Below, piece by piece: positions 28,201 to 43,200 of a stretch of DNA of 64,000 nucleotides. Numbering within the stretch: the first letter of the stretch is position 1; every line of letters starts with the position of its first letter. Source of the DNA: Apostichopus japonicus (lineage: Eukaryota; Echinodermata; Holothuroidea; Aspidochirotida; Stichopodidae); contig NC_092565.1 in assembly GCF_037975245.1 (NCBI RefSeq), positions 23,927,999 to 23,991,998 on the forward strand, in the 5' to 3' direction. Position numbers and translations under genes: made by a program. The notes below the pieces were generated by a model. The model was not told the DNA's origin. It ran no database searches and saw only the letters and a program-made list of their open reading frames with translations.

Positions 28201-31200
28201 CAATGAGAATGTTTATAAAGCAACAGATTAGCATTAACATTAATTCTAGTCTGCAATGAGAATGTTTATAAAGCAACAGATTAGCATTAACATTAATTCT
28301 AGTCTGCAATGAGAATGTTTTTAAAGCAACAGATTAGCATTAACATTAATTCTAGTCTGCAATGAGAATGTTTATAAAGCAACAGATTAGCATTAACATT
28401 AATTCTAGCCTGCAATGAGAATGTTTATAAAGCAACAGATTAGCATTAACATTAATTCTAGCCTGCAATGAGAATGTTTATAAAGCAACAGATTAGCATT
28501 AACATTAATTCTAGTCTGCAATGAGAATGTTTATAAAGCAACAGATTAGCATTAACATTAATTCTAGCCTGCAATGAGAATGTTTATAAAGCAACAGATT
28601 AGCATTAACATTAATTCTAGCCTGCAATGAGAATGTTTATAAAGCAACAGATTAGCATTAACATTAATTCTAGCCTGCAATGAGAATGTTTATAAAGCAA
28701 CAGATTAGCATTAACATTAATTCTAGTCTGCAATGAGAATGTTTATAAAGCAACAGATTAGCATTAACATTAATTCTAGTCTGCAATGAGAATGTTTATA
28801 AAGCAACAGATTAGCATTAACATTAATTCTAGCCTGCAATGAGAATGTTTATAAAGCAACAGATTAGCATTAACATTAATTCTAGCCTGCAATGAGAATG
28901 TTTATAAAGCAACAGATTAGCATAAACATTAATTCTAGTCTGCGATGAGAATGTTTATAAAGCAACAGATTAGCATTAACATTAATTCTAGTCTGCGATG
29001 AGAATGTTTTTAAAGCAACAGATTAGCATTAACATTAATTCTAGTCTGCAATGAGAATGTTTATAAAGCAACAGATTAGCATTAACATTAATTCTAGCCT
29101 GCAATGAGAATGTTTATAAAGCAACAGATTAGCATTAACATTAATTCTAGCCTGCAATGAGAATGTTTATAAAGCAACAGATTAGCATTAACATTAATTC
29201 TAGTCTGCAATGAGAATGTTTATAAAGCAACAGATTAGCATTAACATTAATTCTAGCCTGCAATGAGAATGTTTATAAAGCAACAGATTAGCATTAACAT
29301 TAATTCTAGCCTGCAATGAGAATGTTTATAAAGCAACAGATTAGCATTAACATTAATTCTAGCCTGCAATGAGAATGTTTATAAAGCAACAGATTAGCAT
29401 TAACATTAATTCTAGCCTGCAATGAGAATGTTTATAAAGCAACAGATTAGCATTAACATTAATTCTAGCCTGCAATGAGAATGTTTATAAAGCAACAGAT
29501 TAGCATTAACATTAATTCTAGCCTGCAATGAGAATGTTTATAAAGCAACAGATTAGCATTAACATTAATTCTAGCCTGCAATGAGAATGTTTATAAAGCA
29601 ACAGATTAGCATAAACATTAATTCTAGCCTGCGATGAGAATGTTTATAAAGCAACAGATTAGCATTGACATTAATTCTAGCCTGCAATGAGAATGTTTAT
29701 AAAGCAACAGATTAGCATTAACATTAATTCTAGCCTGCAATGCAAGGGCCTAGGAACCGGGGGGGCTGGAAAATGTGGAGGGGCGAAAGTATCATTCCGC
29801 CCCCCCGCTTCGCAAGTCAGAAAACCCCTTTTACATTTCCAAATGAGAAAAAAAAATCTCATTTGGAGCACCAAATTGCATCTAAGGCCAGGTGAAAATA
29901 CAAAATTAAGTTTACAAAACGGAGTGGGTGTTGAAGTGTGCTATATTGCACCAAATTGCATCTGAGGCCACCTGGAAATGCAAAAAATTCCAAAGGGGAG
30001 GGGGAGTCCCCCTCCCCTTAGACCCCTCCCCCAGGCCGGCCATCGATCTTCAGCCCCCCCCACTCAAAAGCACTTCCTACGCCACTGCTGCAATGAGAAG
30101 CCAAGGTATTGTTTGAGTAATGAGAATGTTTATAAAGCAACAGATTAGCATTAACATTAATTCTAGCCTGCAATGAGAAGCCAAGTTCATCATCAATTTA
30201 ACCACACAAGGAGCATTCCAACCATTTTACATATTTTAAGCTGAATTCCTTTAAGCAACAGAAACATTAGCAGCCCTCATTTTTATCTTTTGTCTTGGAC
30301 TATGACATATAAAGACTAAACTACTACCTAAGATCTTCCTTTCTGACCAAACATATCCTGATTACCCTGATGTTGTATTTGACATTATAAATGTTCTTAA
30401 AGGGACATGGAATTGCAAGATCAGTGTAAATTCATTGGTATTTATCAATGACTATCTTGATTTGTTGCTCTCCCAGGCTACTCCAGAAGCAGCTCCTTTC
30501 ACAAGCAAGCATCGGTCTCCAAAAACAGGCGGGATATCTACGGTTGGATTCTACTTTTCTGTGTTCATGTCAGGTAGCAACGGAGCACCTTTCAAGCCCT
30601 TTCACAAGGTCATGTCCTACCCTGCCATCAGTGGTATCTCAAAACTCTCTGGTGAGTGACTTCCTTAAAGTAACAAGTAAAGAACATGTTATGGGATGTC
30701 TAAATACTATATACAATTTACAATAATATGGATGATTAATATTGGGAAATCAATCGAGTCTGACAATAAAACCTCTGTCAGATATAAGAGATATGCTAGT
30801 AATGATATTAAACAAGATATTAAACTTCCATTTATACTGTCACTAGTTGATAGAGATATTCCTTGTACAGTCTCTTGCCTTCTTCAAGACTGCAGTGGTG
30901 TAATAGTTCAGTGTCTGTGGTTCTGTTGACAGGTGTAACGTTTGCTGATTACGGGAATGCCTGCGGTTCAAAACACGTTCCGTTCATTCCCAACTCTGCC
31001 AGTGGTGACGCTTCTCATCCAATTGAGGTGGACTCCCTCCGATTTGTTGACGTACCAGAAGAGAATTATCTCTTTTTACCGAGACCCAGTCTAGGGTAAG
31101 AAGAAAGACTGTTTTATTGTACAGAAAAACGTTTGAGAAGCCGCTGCGATATTTATTTCATGGTAGCAGTCAATTCGATTTTGCAGGTCGCATTCTCAAG

Positions 31201-34200
31201 TAATCTTTGCAAATTATTATATGATGATGTTGTTCAGGTAAAGAGAACTTATTAGGGCTTTATACCTAAATGGTGAGAAAAGGAACAAAATCAATTTAAT
31301 AGCCGTTCTATTGATGGCATTCTGGACAGTAATTGATATGGTGAAGTACTTATAAGCTGTCCATTAATTTTACAACAGAGATGTGTTACTTGCTACAGTG
31401 AGGTATATTGTTGTCAGTAACAATGCTTAATATATGTATATGGTGTCAGTCAGTATGTGGAGTTGTGGAACAATGTAAAAGCAAAATAGAGAAAATTACC
31501 TTTCTATGTCATCAAGTGACTTAACATTGTCAGTTTGTGACGTTTAGGTAGCAAACAGCAACAAATGACATGAAGGTGACAACAAATAACCGGATGTAAT
31601 CAACAAATGACATGAGGGTGGCAACAATATTTGGGATGTCCTCAACAAATGACATGAAGGTGACAACCAATAACAGGATGCAATCACAAATGACATGAGG
31701 GTGGCAACAATATTTGGGATGTCCTCAACAAATGACATGAAGGTGACAACCAATAACAGGATGCAATCAACAAGTGACATGAGGGTGGCAACAATATTTG
31801 GGATGTCATCAACAAATGACATGAGGGTGACATCAATAATGGGATTGTCATCAACAAATCACATGACGGTGACAGCAGTTGAAACAGGGATATCATCAGG
31901 AGATGGCATGATGTTGCTGCCAGTACCAGGAAGTCATCAAGAACTGAGATGTTGACAACCTGCAAAATTGTGCAATCAGCAAATGGCATAAAGTTTTCAG
32001 CCCAATTACTTTGGTCATTGTTCCATTGTTTCAATTCCTGTAAAGTTTGCTCTGAAATGATAGGTTCAAATGTCACAAATGAAAAGCCATTCAACAGGGA
32101 GGTTTTGTCTTCTTAAATCTCACATAGGTTGGTAAACCCATCTGACTGCGTGGACATGGATTGCGATGGCATGAAGAAGGCTATGATCCGTGACCTTGAT
32201 GGCAGCATGCTAGGGGAAGCGGGTACCGTGATACCGGACTCTGCATTTGAATGGGATGGTGACCCGAGGAGGGGTCTCGGTGACTACAGGATCCCACGTA
32301 CAATGCTGACAAATCCAGATGGTAGCCGTATTCCTGCAGATCAGTTGGCACCAAACAAAGGTCATTATTAGATTTAAGAAGATATTAAATTATTAGATTT
32401 AAGAAAATATGAAATTATTAACATATTTTAATGACAAACTAAAGTTATTGGGGATAGTGGTAAGGGTATTAGGCTGCCAACAAAAGTGTTTAAAGTGGAT
32501 ATAAAATCTGCTGGAATGTTGTCAAGCTTTATCTCAAACATTTGGTATCAAAGTTATATATATGTTTTTTTCTAGCAGATCTAAAAGGGTTCAACTCTCT
32601 CACAGTGGATAAAGCAACCAAGATTGGCAAAGTTCATCTTCAGTTCCAAGTAAAAATTCTAAGAAAACTTTCAGAATTGCAAGCCCTTAAAGGCCTTAGG
32701 TTTGAGTGCACTACCAGACTACCCTGCACATTGTTCAAACTATGGATAGTGAGTCTCTCTGGCCGTTTGCTCTGGACAATCAGTGGTTCTCTCTGGCCCT
32801 TTGCTCTGGACAATCCTCTTGAAATTAATTGAAAGCCCCAGCTCTATATTTACATAACGTGATTGGTACTGCAACGAGATCAGTCAGTTTCAAACTCACA
32901 TGTTTAGAAATTTGACACAAAGGGTATTTGTGAACACTGTTTTTTGTTTGTACTACTTATGTTAACATGATACATTCCTGAGATGCGTAGTGCTTCTGCT
33001 TTATTCTTACACAGGAATTTACAGAGGTAGCGGTGACTGTGTGTGGATGAGCAGTTGGCAGGCGTACAAATGCAATAACCTGGACCACAGGATGATGATA
33101 GTGGAGAGCATGGACGCTGACACAGAGACACGAAGAGTGTCTCCCGTAGCCCTCCTCTCTGATGGCTATGTGGACTTGATCAACGGACCGCAGGACCACG
33201 GATGGTGTCACGGTTACACCTGTCAGGAAAGGATCAGTACTTTCTACACCATCGTAGATACAGGACGATTCTACGACCTTCACTTCACCGGTACCAATCC
33301 TCAGCATCTGAGGTATTATATGCTGAACGCAGAGGACAGCCAATCGTTGGTGGTATCAACCTACTATTCCAACCCACAGAGGTTGGATGTCTATGTCGAT
33401 GGCATTTATATCTTACCAACCAATGGGGTCATAGAAGACGGTGTTTTCACATGGAAGGTACGTGATGGAGTATATACTAGTCCTTCTGTACCAGACGTAG
33501 GATTAGCTGTACACAGTAATCACATAGTTTGTGTCCTTGAATGAGTCTGTTGTCATGGTCCTCTATAAGTTCAAACCTGCATGCTGCCAGAGATAGTATG
33601 ACCAAGTAGTTGTTAGCTATTTACTAGTAATGCAAACTGCATCCTTTAATTGGGTTCATTATTGTATAAGTATATTATATATAAACTCAGATAAAGCTCT
33701 GCTAAATAATTCCAACCCACCTTTTTAGCATCTTATAGGAGTAGCCAGTGGAAATAAACCTTTGTTGTTTAAAAGCCTTAGATGCAAAGAACTACAAACA
33801 AGAGTAGAGCTGTTATAACCTTTGAAACATGGAACTCAATTATTCACAATTAGATTTGAACAAAGTAGTCAAACTTCTGACTTAAGGAAATATTAAGACA
33901 TTTTTCATACTTCAAAGAGGATTATCTCTATTTCCAAAAATAGACACGTTCTTATTCATGAATGCATATCCATTTGTTTAATAACTGTTTTGTCCATTTT
34001 GGGTACTTTGCTCCTGCAGCGCTTCTGAGCAGTTCTTTTTAACTGGATAAAAGCACTTAACAAATTCTTATTTATTATTATTATGATTATATGATAACAA
34101 TAGTCTTTCTTTAAGGGAGGAAAAGGAAGGGGGCGGAAGGGGTGGGAGTAACTTAATTTGCCCTATAGGTGCCAATCTTCATTTTGTGATCTATCCTATC

Positions 34201-37200
34201 CAAGAGTCTTTTTTCTTGCTGGTTCGCAGGCCCCAGAGGCAGGGGAGACTAATGCTGACTACTACCCAAGCCTGTCGTCAAATGTCCTCGGAGAAAACTA
34301 CTTTGATCGTGACCTGCACCAGCTCTTCATTCTCATTAGGGGTGAAGCTATAGTAGAGGTGGTGACCACACCTGTCATCATGACTACATTTGGAGTCCCA
34401 GCTGTGGAGGTGGACAATTTCTTTGAGGAGAACATTGTGCAGAACTTGGCTAACTTATTGAACATCCCTCCCTCCAAGATACGTGTTGTGGAGATCATCA
34501 GCGAAGACAGTGTCCGGCGCAGGAGACGGGCTACGGGAGAAGTGGAAGTAGTGGTGGAGATCGGGGACCAGCCGTCCGCAACATCATCATCTACGGAAGC
34601 CTCCAATAGTACCATGGCAACACCTACTGCTCTTCCCAACGGTATGGCCAATGCTTTCATAAGTTCTGAGAATATTGTCATAATTTATAATGTGGTAAAG
34701 CTCAAATTACCTTAGATGCATTTATAAATTTGTTAAATCTTTTGCCAATAAGTAACGTTTGATATTATGAGACTCTATAGTACAGACAGTATAGATGTCA
34801 TGAATGTGTAATATTTATACTATATACCTTACAGATGATGCAGAAGATCTCTCCTTTGATAGCCTTTTGGACATTCAAGCTACACTGGCCGATGAGATGC
34901 AGACTGGTGGCTTGGAGGATTCAATTGGTTACACTGTCACCTATCTCTCTATGACTGATCCTGTGGACACCCCAGTGGATCCCACAGGGGGTGTGAGGGC
35001 CACCAATGAGACAGGTGGAGCTGCCAATAGCACTGGTCTGAGGTACGGACTCAAATTCAAGTTCTATTCTAGACCATAAGGTGTTTAAGATGGGACGAAA
35101 CAGAGTTCCATAAACTCAAAACTGCTTGAACAGTCCATATCGTCTCCCTTTCCTGCGCTTGAAATAATCTTCCACTTCATGAAACTTTTCAAACTAGAAG
35201 ATATATGTCTGAAGTACACACACAAAGTAGTTTATTAAAAAAAATTACCTTAAGCTAGTTCTAATTTCTTTACTGGATTTATCCAAATCACAGTCAGTGT
35301 TTTGATTGCAAGTAATTTAAACAGTAATGCTAGTGTGTCTTGGTTTTTGTATTTGAAAAAAATGCTTAGCTTGGAATGAAGCACACGAAGCTATCACTTC
35401 CATATAAACATTAGCTCTTGATCTTGGTTGAATTTGTGACTTAGCCCCAGCTCATACTTCACTGTCTCATCAGAAGAGAGTCCTCAGAAAGTCCTCCTTA
35501 TCTAACTAATGTTTTTGCAAGTGATTTATTATTTTTTTACTTGGTTTTTGTTTGACTTGAACATGTATTTATCGATGGTTTGTTGACTGAGATGTAATCA
35601 TGATGAAACCTGCTGCTTTAAGTAAATTCAATATATGCTGGTTTGAATCTGTTAAAGGTATGATGAAGTACAGGCTATGGAAGAGGCGGAGGCTAGTTCG
35701 GACAGTTCCTTGGAGTACCGCACCCCGAGTCAGTTGATCGTTGTGACAGAACCAGGAGATGCCAAGGAGGATTATCCTTTCTTCACACAGCCAAAGATCA
35801 ATGTTGTTGATGCCTTGGTAAGAGGACAGGATAAATGTGAACTATTTATTTGAAAAGGATAGGGGTACATAATGTGGATAATCGATTTGATGAGGACAGG
35901 GGTACGTAATGTGGGTAATCCATTTAAGTTGGACAGCAGTAGCGTCGCCAGTCATTTAAATCTTAGAGGGAACTGGGGAAGGGGGGCACATCACTTAATT
36001 AGGGGGCACAATGTGTGTTTGTGAATTCCGTCCTGGGGGAGGGGTCTAAGGGGAGGGGGTGTCCTTGAGAAATTTGTGATTAATTAAGGGACCTTAGATG
36101 CAATCTGGTGCTATATTTTGCTATATTTGCAACTTGATGTTCAATAATTTTCGGCTTAGTCTCTCCAATCGTTTTGTTTAAATTGAGGCAGATAAAGTTT
36201 TTGTCTGAGTGTCCTTTTTTTAAAGTACAAATTGCACCTGGGTGGCACAATTTGTTTTGGGAGGGCATGTGCCTCCCAGACCACCCCATGGCGACGCCAC
36301 TGGTGGTCAGGGGTAAGAAATGTGTATAATCCATTAGAGGACAGGGCTAGGTAATGTGGATAATCCATTTAGAGAGGACAGGGGTACATAATGTGGAAAA
36401 TCCATTTAACATCAAACAGACCGTGGTACCAATAACTTCTTGCTGTTATTTGTAACACAAATCAGTTCTACAAACACTAGCACTGTATTAAACAGTAAAC
36501 ATATCCCTTTATCACACATGATTTGTTCATATAGACTTGTTTGAGTTGATTGATACTAATCTCTTTAATCAACAAGATAACACCAGAGGAATGTTTGTAC
36601 AATGGGGGATTAATTCATTGACATTACTGTTTATTTGTCTCATTCACATAAGGCCACATGTAACTTGTATAAACCATACTGATATGTTCATGTGTTGAGT
36701 TCAACAGGTTAAGGTTTGTGCAACATGATTGCCTAACACCAATACTGTGATGGTTTGTTTGTATTGATTATGTTATATGGCTGTCCTGTCACAGTATAAT
36801 GTATATTCCTACATGTACATATAATGGCTTCTGCAGTATGGTTCTATTTTCATGTTACTTTTGACATTCAAGTTTAGGATGTACCATTTCCTTCCTCACA
36901 GTGCTTAGAGTATGAAATGTTCTGAGTACTTGGAAAAGTATGTTTTTGAAGTCACATTAAATTTTATTATATCATACAAAACAACCTATTAGGAGGAAGG
37001 TCATAACTTGTGGAGATTGTGACCATAAATCGGACAATATGTTCTCAATTAATGGACTCATGAGTCTGCTAGTATGTGCATATTCAACTCCTAAACATGT
37101 TATCTGTATTGTCCAACAATGGAACCAGTCTGACAGTGATGTGAGCTGGGCATGGGTACATTTCCCACCCCACTCCCTCCCACCATCTCCCCTGAAATTA

Positions 37201-40200
37201 CCTAGTTATGCATTTCCCTTATAGGGTAATACTGTTGAGCAATTGGGTCACTCTTCTAACCCTTGGCTGTTGGAAGTTACCCTTCGACAAAACCAGGAGA
37301 GTGGAGTCTTGTCAGGTAACACCACGTACAGCTTCACCAACGGTTGGGTCAACTTCACTGATCTGTCCATTAACACCACCGGTTCTACTTTTGTACTTGA
37401 CTTTGCGATCATTCACCCAAATACATCAAGTCTGTCGGCCAGCTCTGCTGAATTTGAAGTGGAAGTAAGGCCGTATGCAATAGAAGTCATAGATCAACCA
37501 TCTGACGTTCTTCTGGGAAATTCATTTGAGATAACCATTGAGCTTCAAGACAGCATCACAGGAAATGCAGCAGATAACTTGGAAGAAAAGGTAAGAATGA
37601 TTCCTAGGTGTGTCACAGTTTAATGTTGCTACCAAAAATGTTTTGATTACTCCTTGAAGGCAGTACCCTAGACTACCTAATACATTGTAGCTACCTGATA
37701 CATTGTAGCTACCTGATACATTGTAGCTACCTGATACATTGTAGCTACCTGATACACTGTAGCTTCCTGATACGTTGTAGCTACCTGATACATTGTAGCT
37801 ACCTAATACATTATAGCTACCTGATACATTATAGCTACCTGATACACTGTAACTACCTGATACATTGTAGCTACCTGATACATTGTAGCTACCTAATATA
37901 TTGTAGCTACCTGATACACTGTAGCTACCTGATACATTATAACTACCTGATACATTGTAACTACCTGATACATTGTAGCTACCTGATACATTATAGCTAC
38001 CTGATACATTGTAGCTACCTAATATATTGTAGCTACCTGATACATTGTAGCTACCTGATACATTGTAGCTACTTGATACATTGTAGCTACCTGATACACT
38101 AGCTTCCTGATACACTGTAGCTACCTGATACATTGTAGCTACCTGATACACTGTAGCTTCCTGATACAGTGTAACTACCTGATACATTGTAGCTACCTGA
38201 TACATTATAGCTACCTGATACATTGTAGCTACCTAATATATTGTAGCTACCTGATACATTGTAGCTACCTGATACATTGTAACTACCTGATACATTGTAG
38301 CTACCTGATACATTATAGCTACCTGATACATTGTAGCTACCTAATATATTGTAGCTACCTGATACATTGTAGCTACCTGATACATTGTAGCTACCTGATA
38401 CATTGTAGCTACCTGATACATTGTAGCTACTTGATACATTGTAGCTACCTGATACACTAGCTTCCTGATACACTGTAGCTTCCTGATACATTATAGCTAC
38501 CTGATACACTGTAGCTACCTGATACACTGTAGCTACCTGATACACTGTAGCTTCCTGATACAGTGTAACTACCTGATACATTGTAGCTACCTGATACATT
38601 ATAGCTACCTGATACATTGTAGCTACCTGATATATTGTAGCTACCTGATACATTGTAGCTACCTGATACATTGTAGCTACCTGATACATTGTAGCTACTT
38701 GATACATTGTAGCTACCTGATACACTAGCTTCCTGATACACTGTAGCTTCCTGATACATTATAGCTACCTGATACACTGTAGCTACCTGATACACTGTAG
38801 CTACCTGATACATTATAGCTACCTGATACACTGTAGCTACCTGATACACTGTAGCTACCTGATACATTGTAGCTACCTAATATATTTCTACCTGATACAT
38901 TGTAGCCTCAATTTACATTGGAGTACTCTTCAGATATATTGTTAAGGCAAGCATCACTTAAAGCTTCCACTTTCATACACCAAATGTTTTTGTTCGATGT
39001 GTTTTCCTGAATTGTTAGTTTTGAAGGCAATGAAATCTGAATCGATCCACAGGTTTATGTTACTAGCCTTAACGTTAGCAAGTGAAACATATTGTGCCTG
39101 GACGCTGCTTTAACAGAAAGTCGTAAATATTTGATTCATTCCTTCAGAACTTTGATTCATGGACAGCTTCAGCAGCGTTGTACATGCCTAGCAACTACAG
39201 AGGCAGTCTGCTTGGTGTCACCAATGTGACCCTTGACCTCTCTACTGCCCGAGCCACCTTCAACAACCTCAGTATCAATGCTGTTGGGGTTAGCTATCTG
39301 ATCGAAATCACCATAGCGACAACTCCATCCAGCGCCTATGGTCTCTCTGAGAATCTGGAGTCGTTTGACGTTGTTGATCCCAATGCTATCACTTACAGCG
39401 GTGAGCCTGTCAGACTCACCTTGCGATTCATCGCAGACTACGCTACGGTAGCGGCTGGTCAAGAGGAGGCTCTGGAAATTTACTTCCTAAACCAGATTGC
39501 TCCAGAATATGCTAATGCTTCCTTCAGTAATGTGGAGATTTCAGAGGGTAAATACAGAATAAATATACCGATCAGGCCATTAAATCTATCAGCAAACTGT
39601 CAAACGTTTTATCAGTCAATCCTCATTACATTTGACGACTCTATTTTCTCTTCTACACAGTTACCTCTTTTATGTCTTCTTAAATCTTCAAGCCAAGATC
39701 ATTCTTTCACCTGTTTCATATTCATCTTTTTAAATAATCGTTTAGGTTCGATTCTGATCTCGTTCGATGTCACTGGAGATGCGGAAGAGGTACAGGCAGA
39801 GATGTGGGAGGATATTCTGGAAGGCCAACTGGTTCTTGACTTTAACGGCCATGTTCTAGAAGCTGACACTTTCTTACTGGTTGAAGGAGAAGACTACAAT
39901 GGACCCACTGTGAGTAGAAAAGTCATCTTAAAAAATAAAAATCTTATAAAGTAAAAATGCAAGTGATACATCATGAGAACATTAAAAGGCAACAGGTCTT
40001 GTTTGTATTAGTATCTATGGTTTCAAGGTCATCAGTATTTGCTAAATATTTATAAAAATATGTTTTTTGGAGGTTCTGCCCCTCAAAGTATTTGCCACTG
40101 GCATTGAGGAAATTTTGGTTTTATATTTTCTGAATGGAGGAATCAGATGATTCTGTTTCCTTCTGTAATTCTGTGTCCATTATCCAAGCATTATTTGTTT

Positions 40201-43200
40201 GCTTCTCTATTCCTCCCCAGGCTAATGTAACAGGGTTTCCTATCTGGGCCATTATTGTAGCTGTGGTGGTACTTCTTCTAATGTGTATCATTCTTGTACT
40301 TGTGGTCTACAGACTATTCTTTCACAGAGGTTAGTATGGTCAATTAATCTTGCCTCCCAAGGCTAATGTAACAGGGTTTCCTATCTGGGCCATTTTTGTA
40401 GCTGTGGTGGTACTTCTACCAATGTGTATCATTCTTGTATTTGTGGTCTACAGACTATTCTTTCACAGAGGTTAGTATGGTCAATTAATCTTGCCTCCCA
40501 AGGCTAATGTAACAGGGTTTCCTATCTGGGCCATTATTGTAGCTGTGGTGGTACTTCTTCTAATGTGAAGCGTATCCTGCAAGGGCAAGACTGGATGAAT
40601 GGCATGAAATCTGAATTAGAACCCTAGTTATTAAATGTGATTGTATGTCACCCTATCTTATTGTCATTTTAGTGTCCCTTAATAACTGCTATCAATATTC
40701 TAGTTGTAAATGAAAGTCAACGGTATTCCATCATTGATCAGTCTATTTGCTGATAATTAAGGAAGTTAGCTCAACAAGAAATTATTTGTTTTTTTCAAAT
40801 GTTTGAAGTTTTGCGTACTATGATGTCTTTTTGACATTCCCTTGTATCAATTTTAACTAATGATTTTTTTTTGTTTTTGGAAGAAGGAAGAATAAAAACT
40901 TATTGTTTCTTTGACCAATTGTAGAAAAAAGCTCCCCAAAAAATAAGAAATTGAATTTCTGTCTTTCTATTGATTCCTTAAATGGCATCTATCCAATATG
41001 CCTGTTTTTTTTTCCAAATAGAACTCACCCCATCACACCCCCTCCCCTCCCATCCAATCCATCAACACACACCCTCTCAGTCATGTTGCATCACTTAAAG
41101 TTTATATTATCCCTACCTGACTTTGACAAATTTGAGTAATACAACAGTGTGGATTAGTCCTGATTTAGTCACTATAGCCATAGGTACATGTATTGAAACC
41201 TTAGCTACTATGATTTAGTTTTCTATTATATCCAACTTCACATTTGGGAAGAGTTTTATATTTTGTGTTTCCAGCTGTTTTTTTTTTGGGGGGGGGGGTT
41301 TATTTACCAGGTTCCTTTCAGCTCATTTTCTAGCTATAAATGTATTTTAACATATTTTACTCTGTTGCAATACCATCTACCACAGGAACGAAAGACGGAT
41401 ACAGTAAGTATATTGGAGAATCGTGCACTAAATCCACACACTAAACTTCACCGTGTTCTATTCGATGCACATTCAGAACCTTTCTAATTCATTGATATTC
41501 TTCCAACGGCATTAAAGCAGCATTTCATGGTTTCACTCTCAGTTTCCACTGAAATAACGTGTTTGAGTTATATCTTTGTTTGATCCAACGGCAAAGAAAC
41601 CTCGTTGGATTTCACTTCTCAAAAAGGCTTTGCAGAGAATATTTTGATCCCATATCAAATAACAAATGCCTTGCAATATTGTTCAGCAGCTAAACGAATG
41701 CAAAGATATGTCGCAGGTTTTGTAGACAGAAGTGATAGTAATTTACAATTGACATAGTTCAGAACTCTCCAAACTGCTGTACAAATTTATTGCCTGCTTA
41801 GCCTAACATTATTGATGCTAACATTAATGATGCAAGCTCTGTGATGTCTCTCTTGGATTCAATTTGTTTTTAAATTAATTTTTTCACTTGTTTCCTAGAC
41901 TTATTATGAGTAACATCAAGAGCACATTCATGTTAGGATATTGACAATGTTCTGTCTGTGTCAAAAACAATGCTTAAGTTGAGTGAAATCCTGTATGCTG
42001 CTTTAAGTATTTAAGCAAAATTGATGTGAATAATGATTTTATCATCAGAGATTTAAGTTTTAATTTTTTTGACATTGTTATCCTTTCTCTATTGATAATG
42101 GTTGAGTATAGTACAGAAGAGAGACAAGTATCACCCCTCCAGAGCGCAGGATGGTAAAGCTAAAATAAATCTTTATGCTTTGCCTGTTGCAAAATTTAGC
42201 TTGCTTACTCCCTAGTAAATTTAACATAATGTGCCATATCCATTGCTCACACAACACTTTTGTTAATAATAATCATATGCAAAGGTAACTACACTCAAGC
42301 CTCAAAAGAACATCGATTGAGCAGGGAACTACTCATCCATCAGAAAATCTCAAGGGTGGTGTGGTTGTCTGACAAAGATATTGGAAAAACCTTAAAAATC
42401 AGCAACTACCTCACCCCTCTCCCTTCCATCACCCCTCTCCCTTCCCTCACACCTCTCCCTTCCCTCACACCTCTCCCTTCCCTTACCCCTCTCCCTTCCC
42501 TCTCCCCCTTCCCTACCTCCTTTCCCAATCATCTCTTTGACTAATCAATACACACTGAGCACTTAACCATCACAGTGCATTAATTTGCTGTGCATACATT
42601 CTAAATGACAGTCCTTCCTGAGTATTTACCTCAGGTACAGTGAAGGAATACTAAATTACTAAATTATAACAAATTTTCCAGGAAACATTAACATTTTTCC
42701 TCATATAACCTTATAATGATCCTTATAATGATTCATACTGTGTTAGATATGGAAAATCTAGTGTTTACCTAACAAAAAACAAAACCTTTCTTCCCCTGCC
42801 CTTTGGATAACATTAGACATTTCATATAACACAGACCCAGCCTTACACTGCTTCTTGTACTTTAACTTGATTGATGATCACTTTGAAGCTAAGGTCAAAG
42901 TTTAGGAATTTATGATTTTAGCAATTATTGCCCATTTTTTGGCAATAACTAATTAGTGACTGATGATAGTGACATCATATCCTAACTGTAAAAGGTGATG
43001 AATGTAAAGCAAAGTGAAATAGTTGTTTTTATAATTTTTTGGTTGAATAATTGCAAGGTTCAATAAGTTTCATAACAGTAGAAATTCTTTGTGTTAGTGA
43101 AAAGAGAGTTTCTGCTTTCCATAATGTCAAATGTGACAGAATATTCATATACTATAATATATTATAATAATATATATATTATAATATATTAGAAAAGACT

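Larger units (their letters stand above)
40221..40568. repeat. 141-bp tandem duplication of the transmembrane exon, 2.5 copies
   Basis: The period includes the whole 109-nt exon, its donor, and a 32-nt spacer ending in an AG. The third copy stops within the helix codons. Confidence 0.95.

Noticed and set aside
37522-38867. Minus-strand GSYNVS / MYQVAT repeat proteins
   Set aside because: By-product of the 18-bp array; no unique flanking coding sequence.
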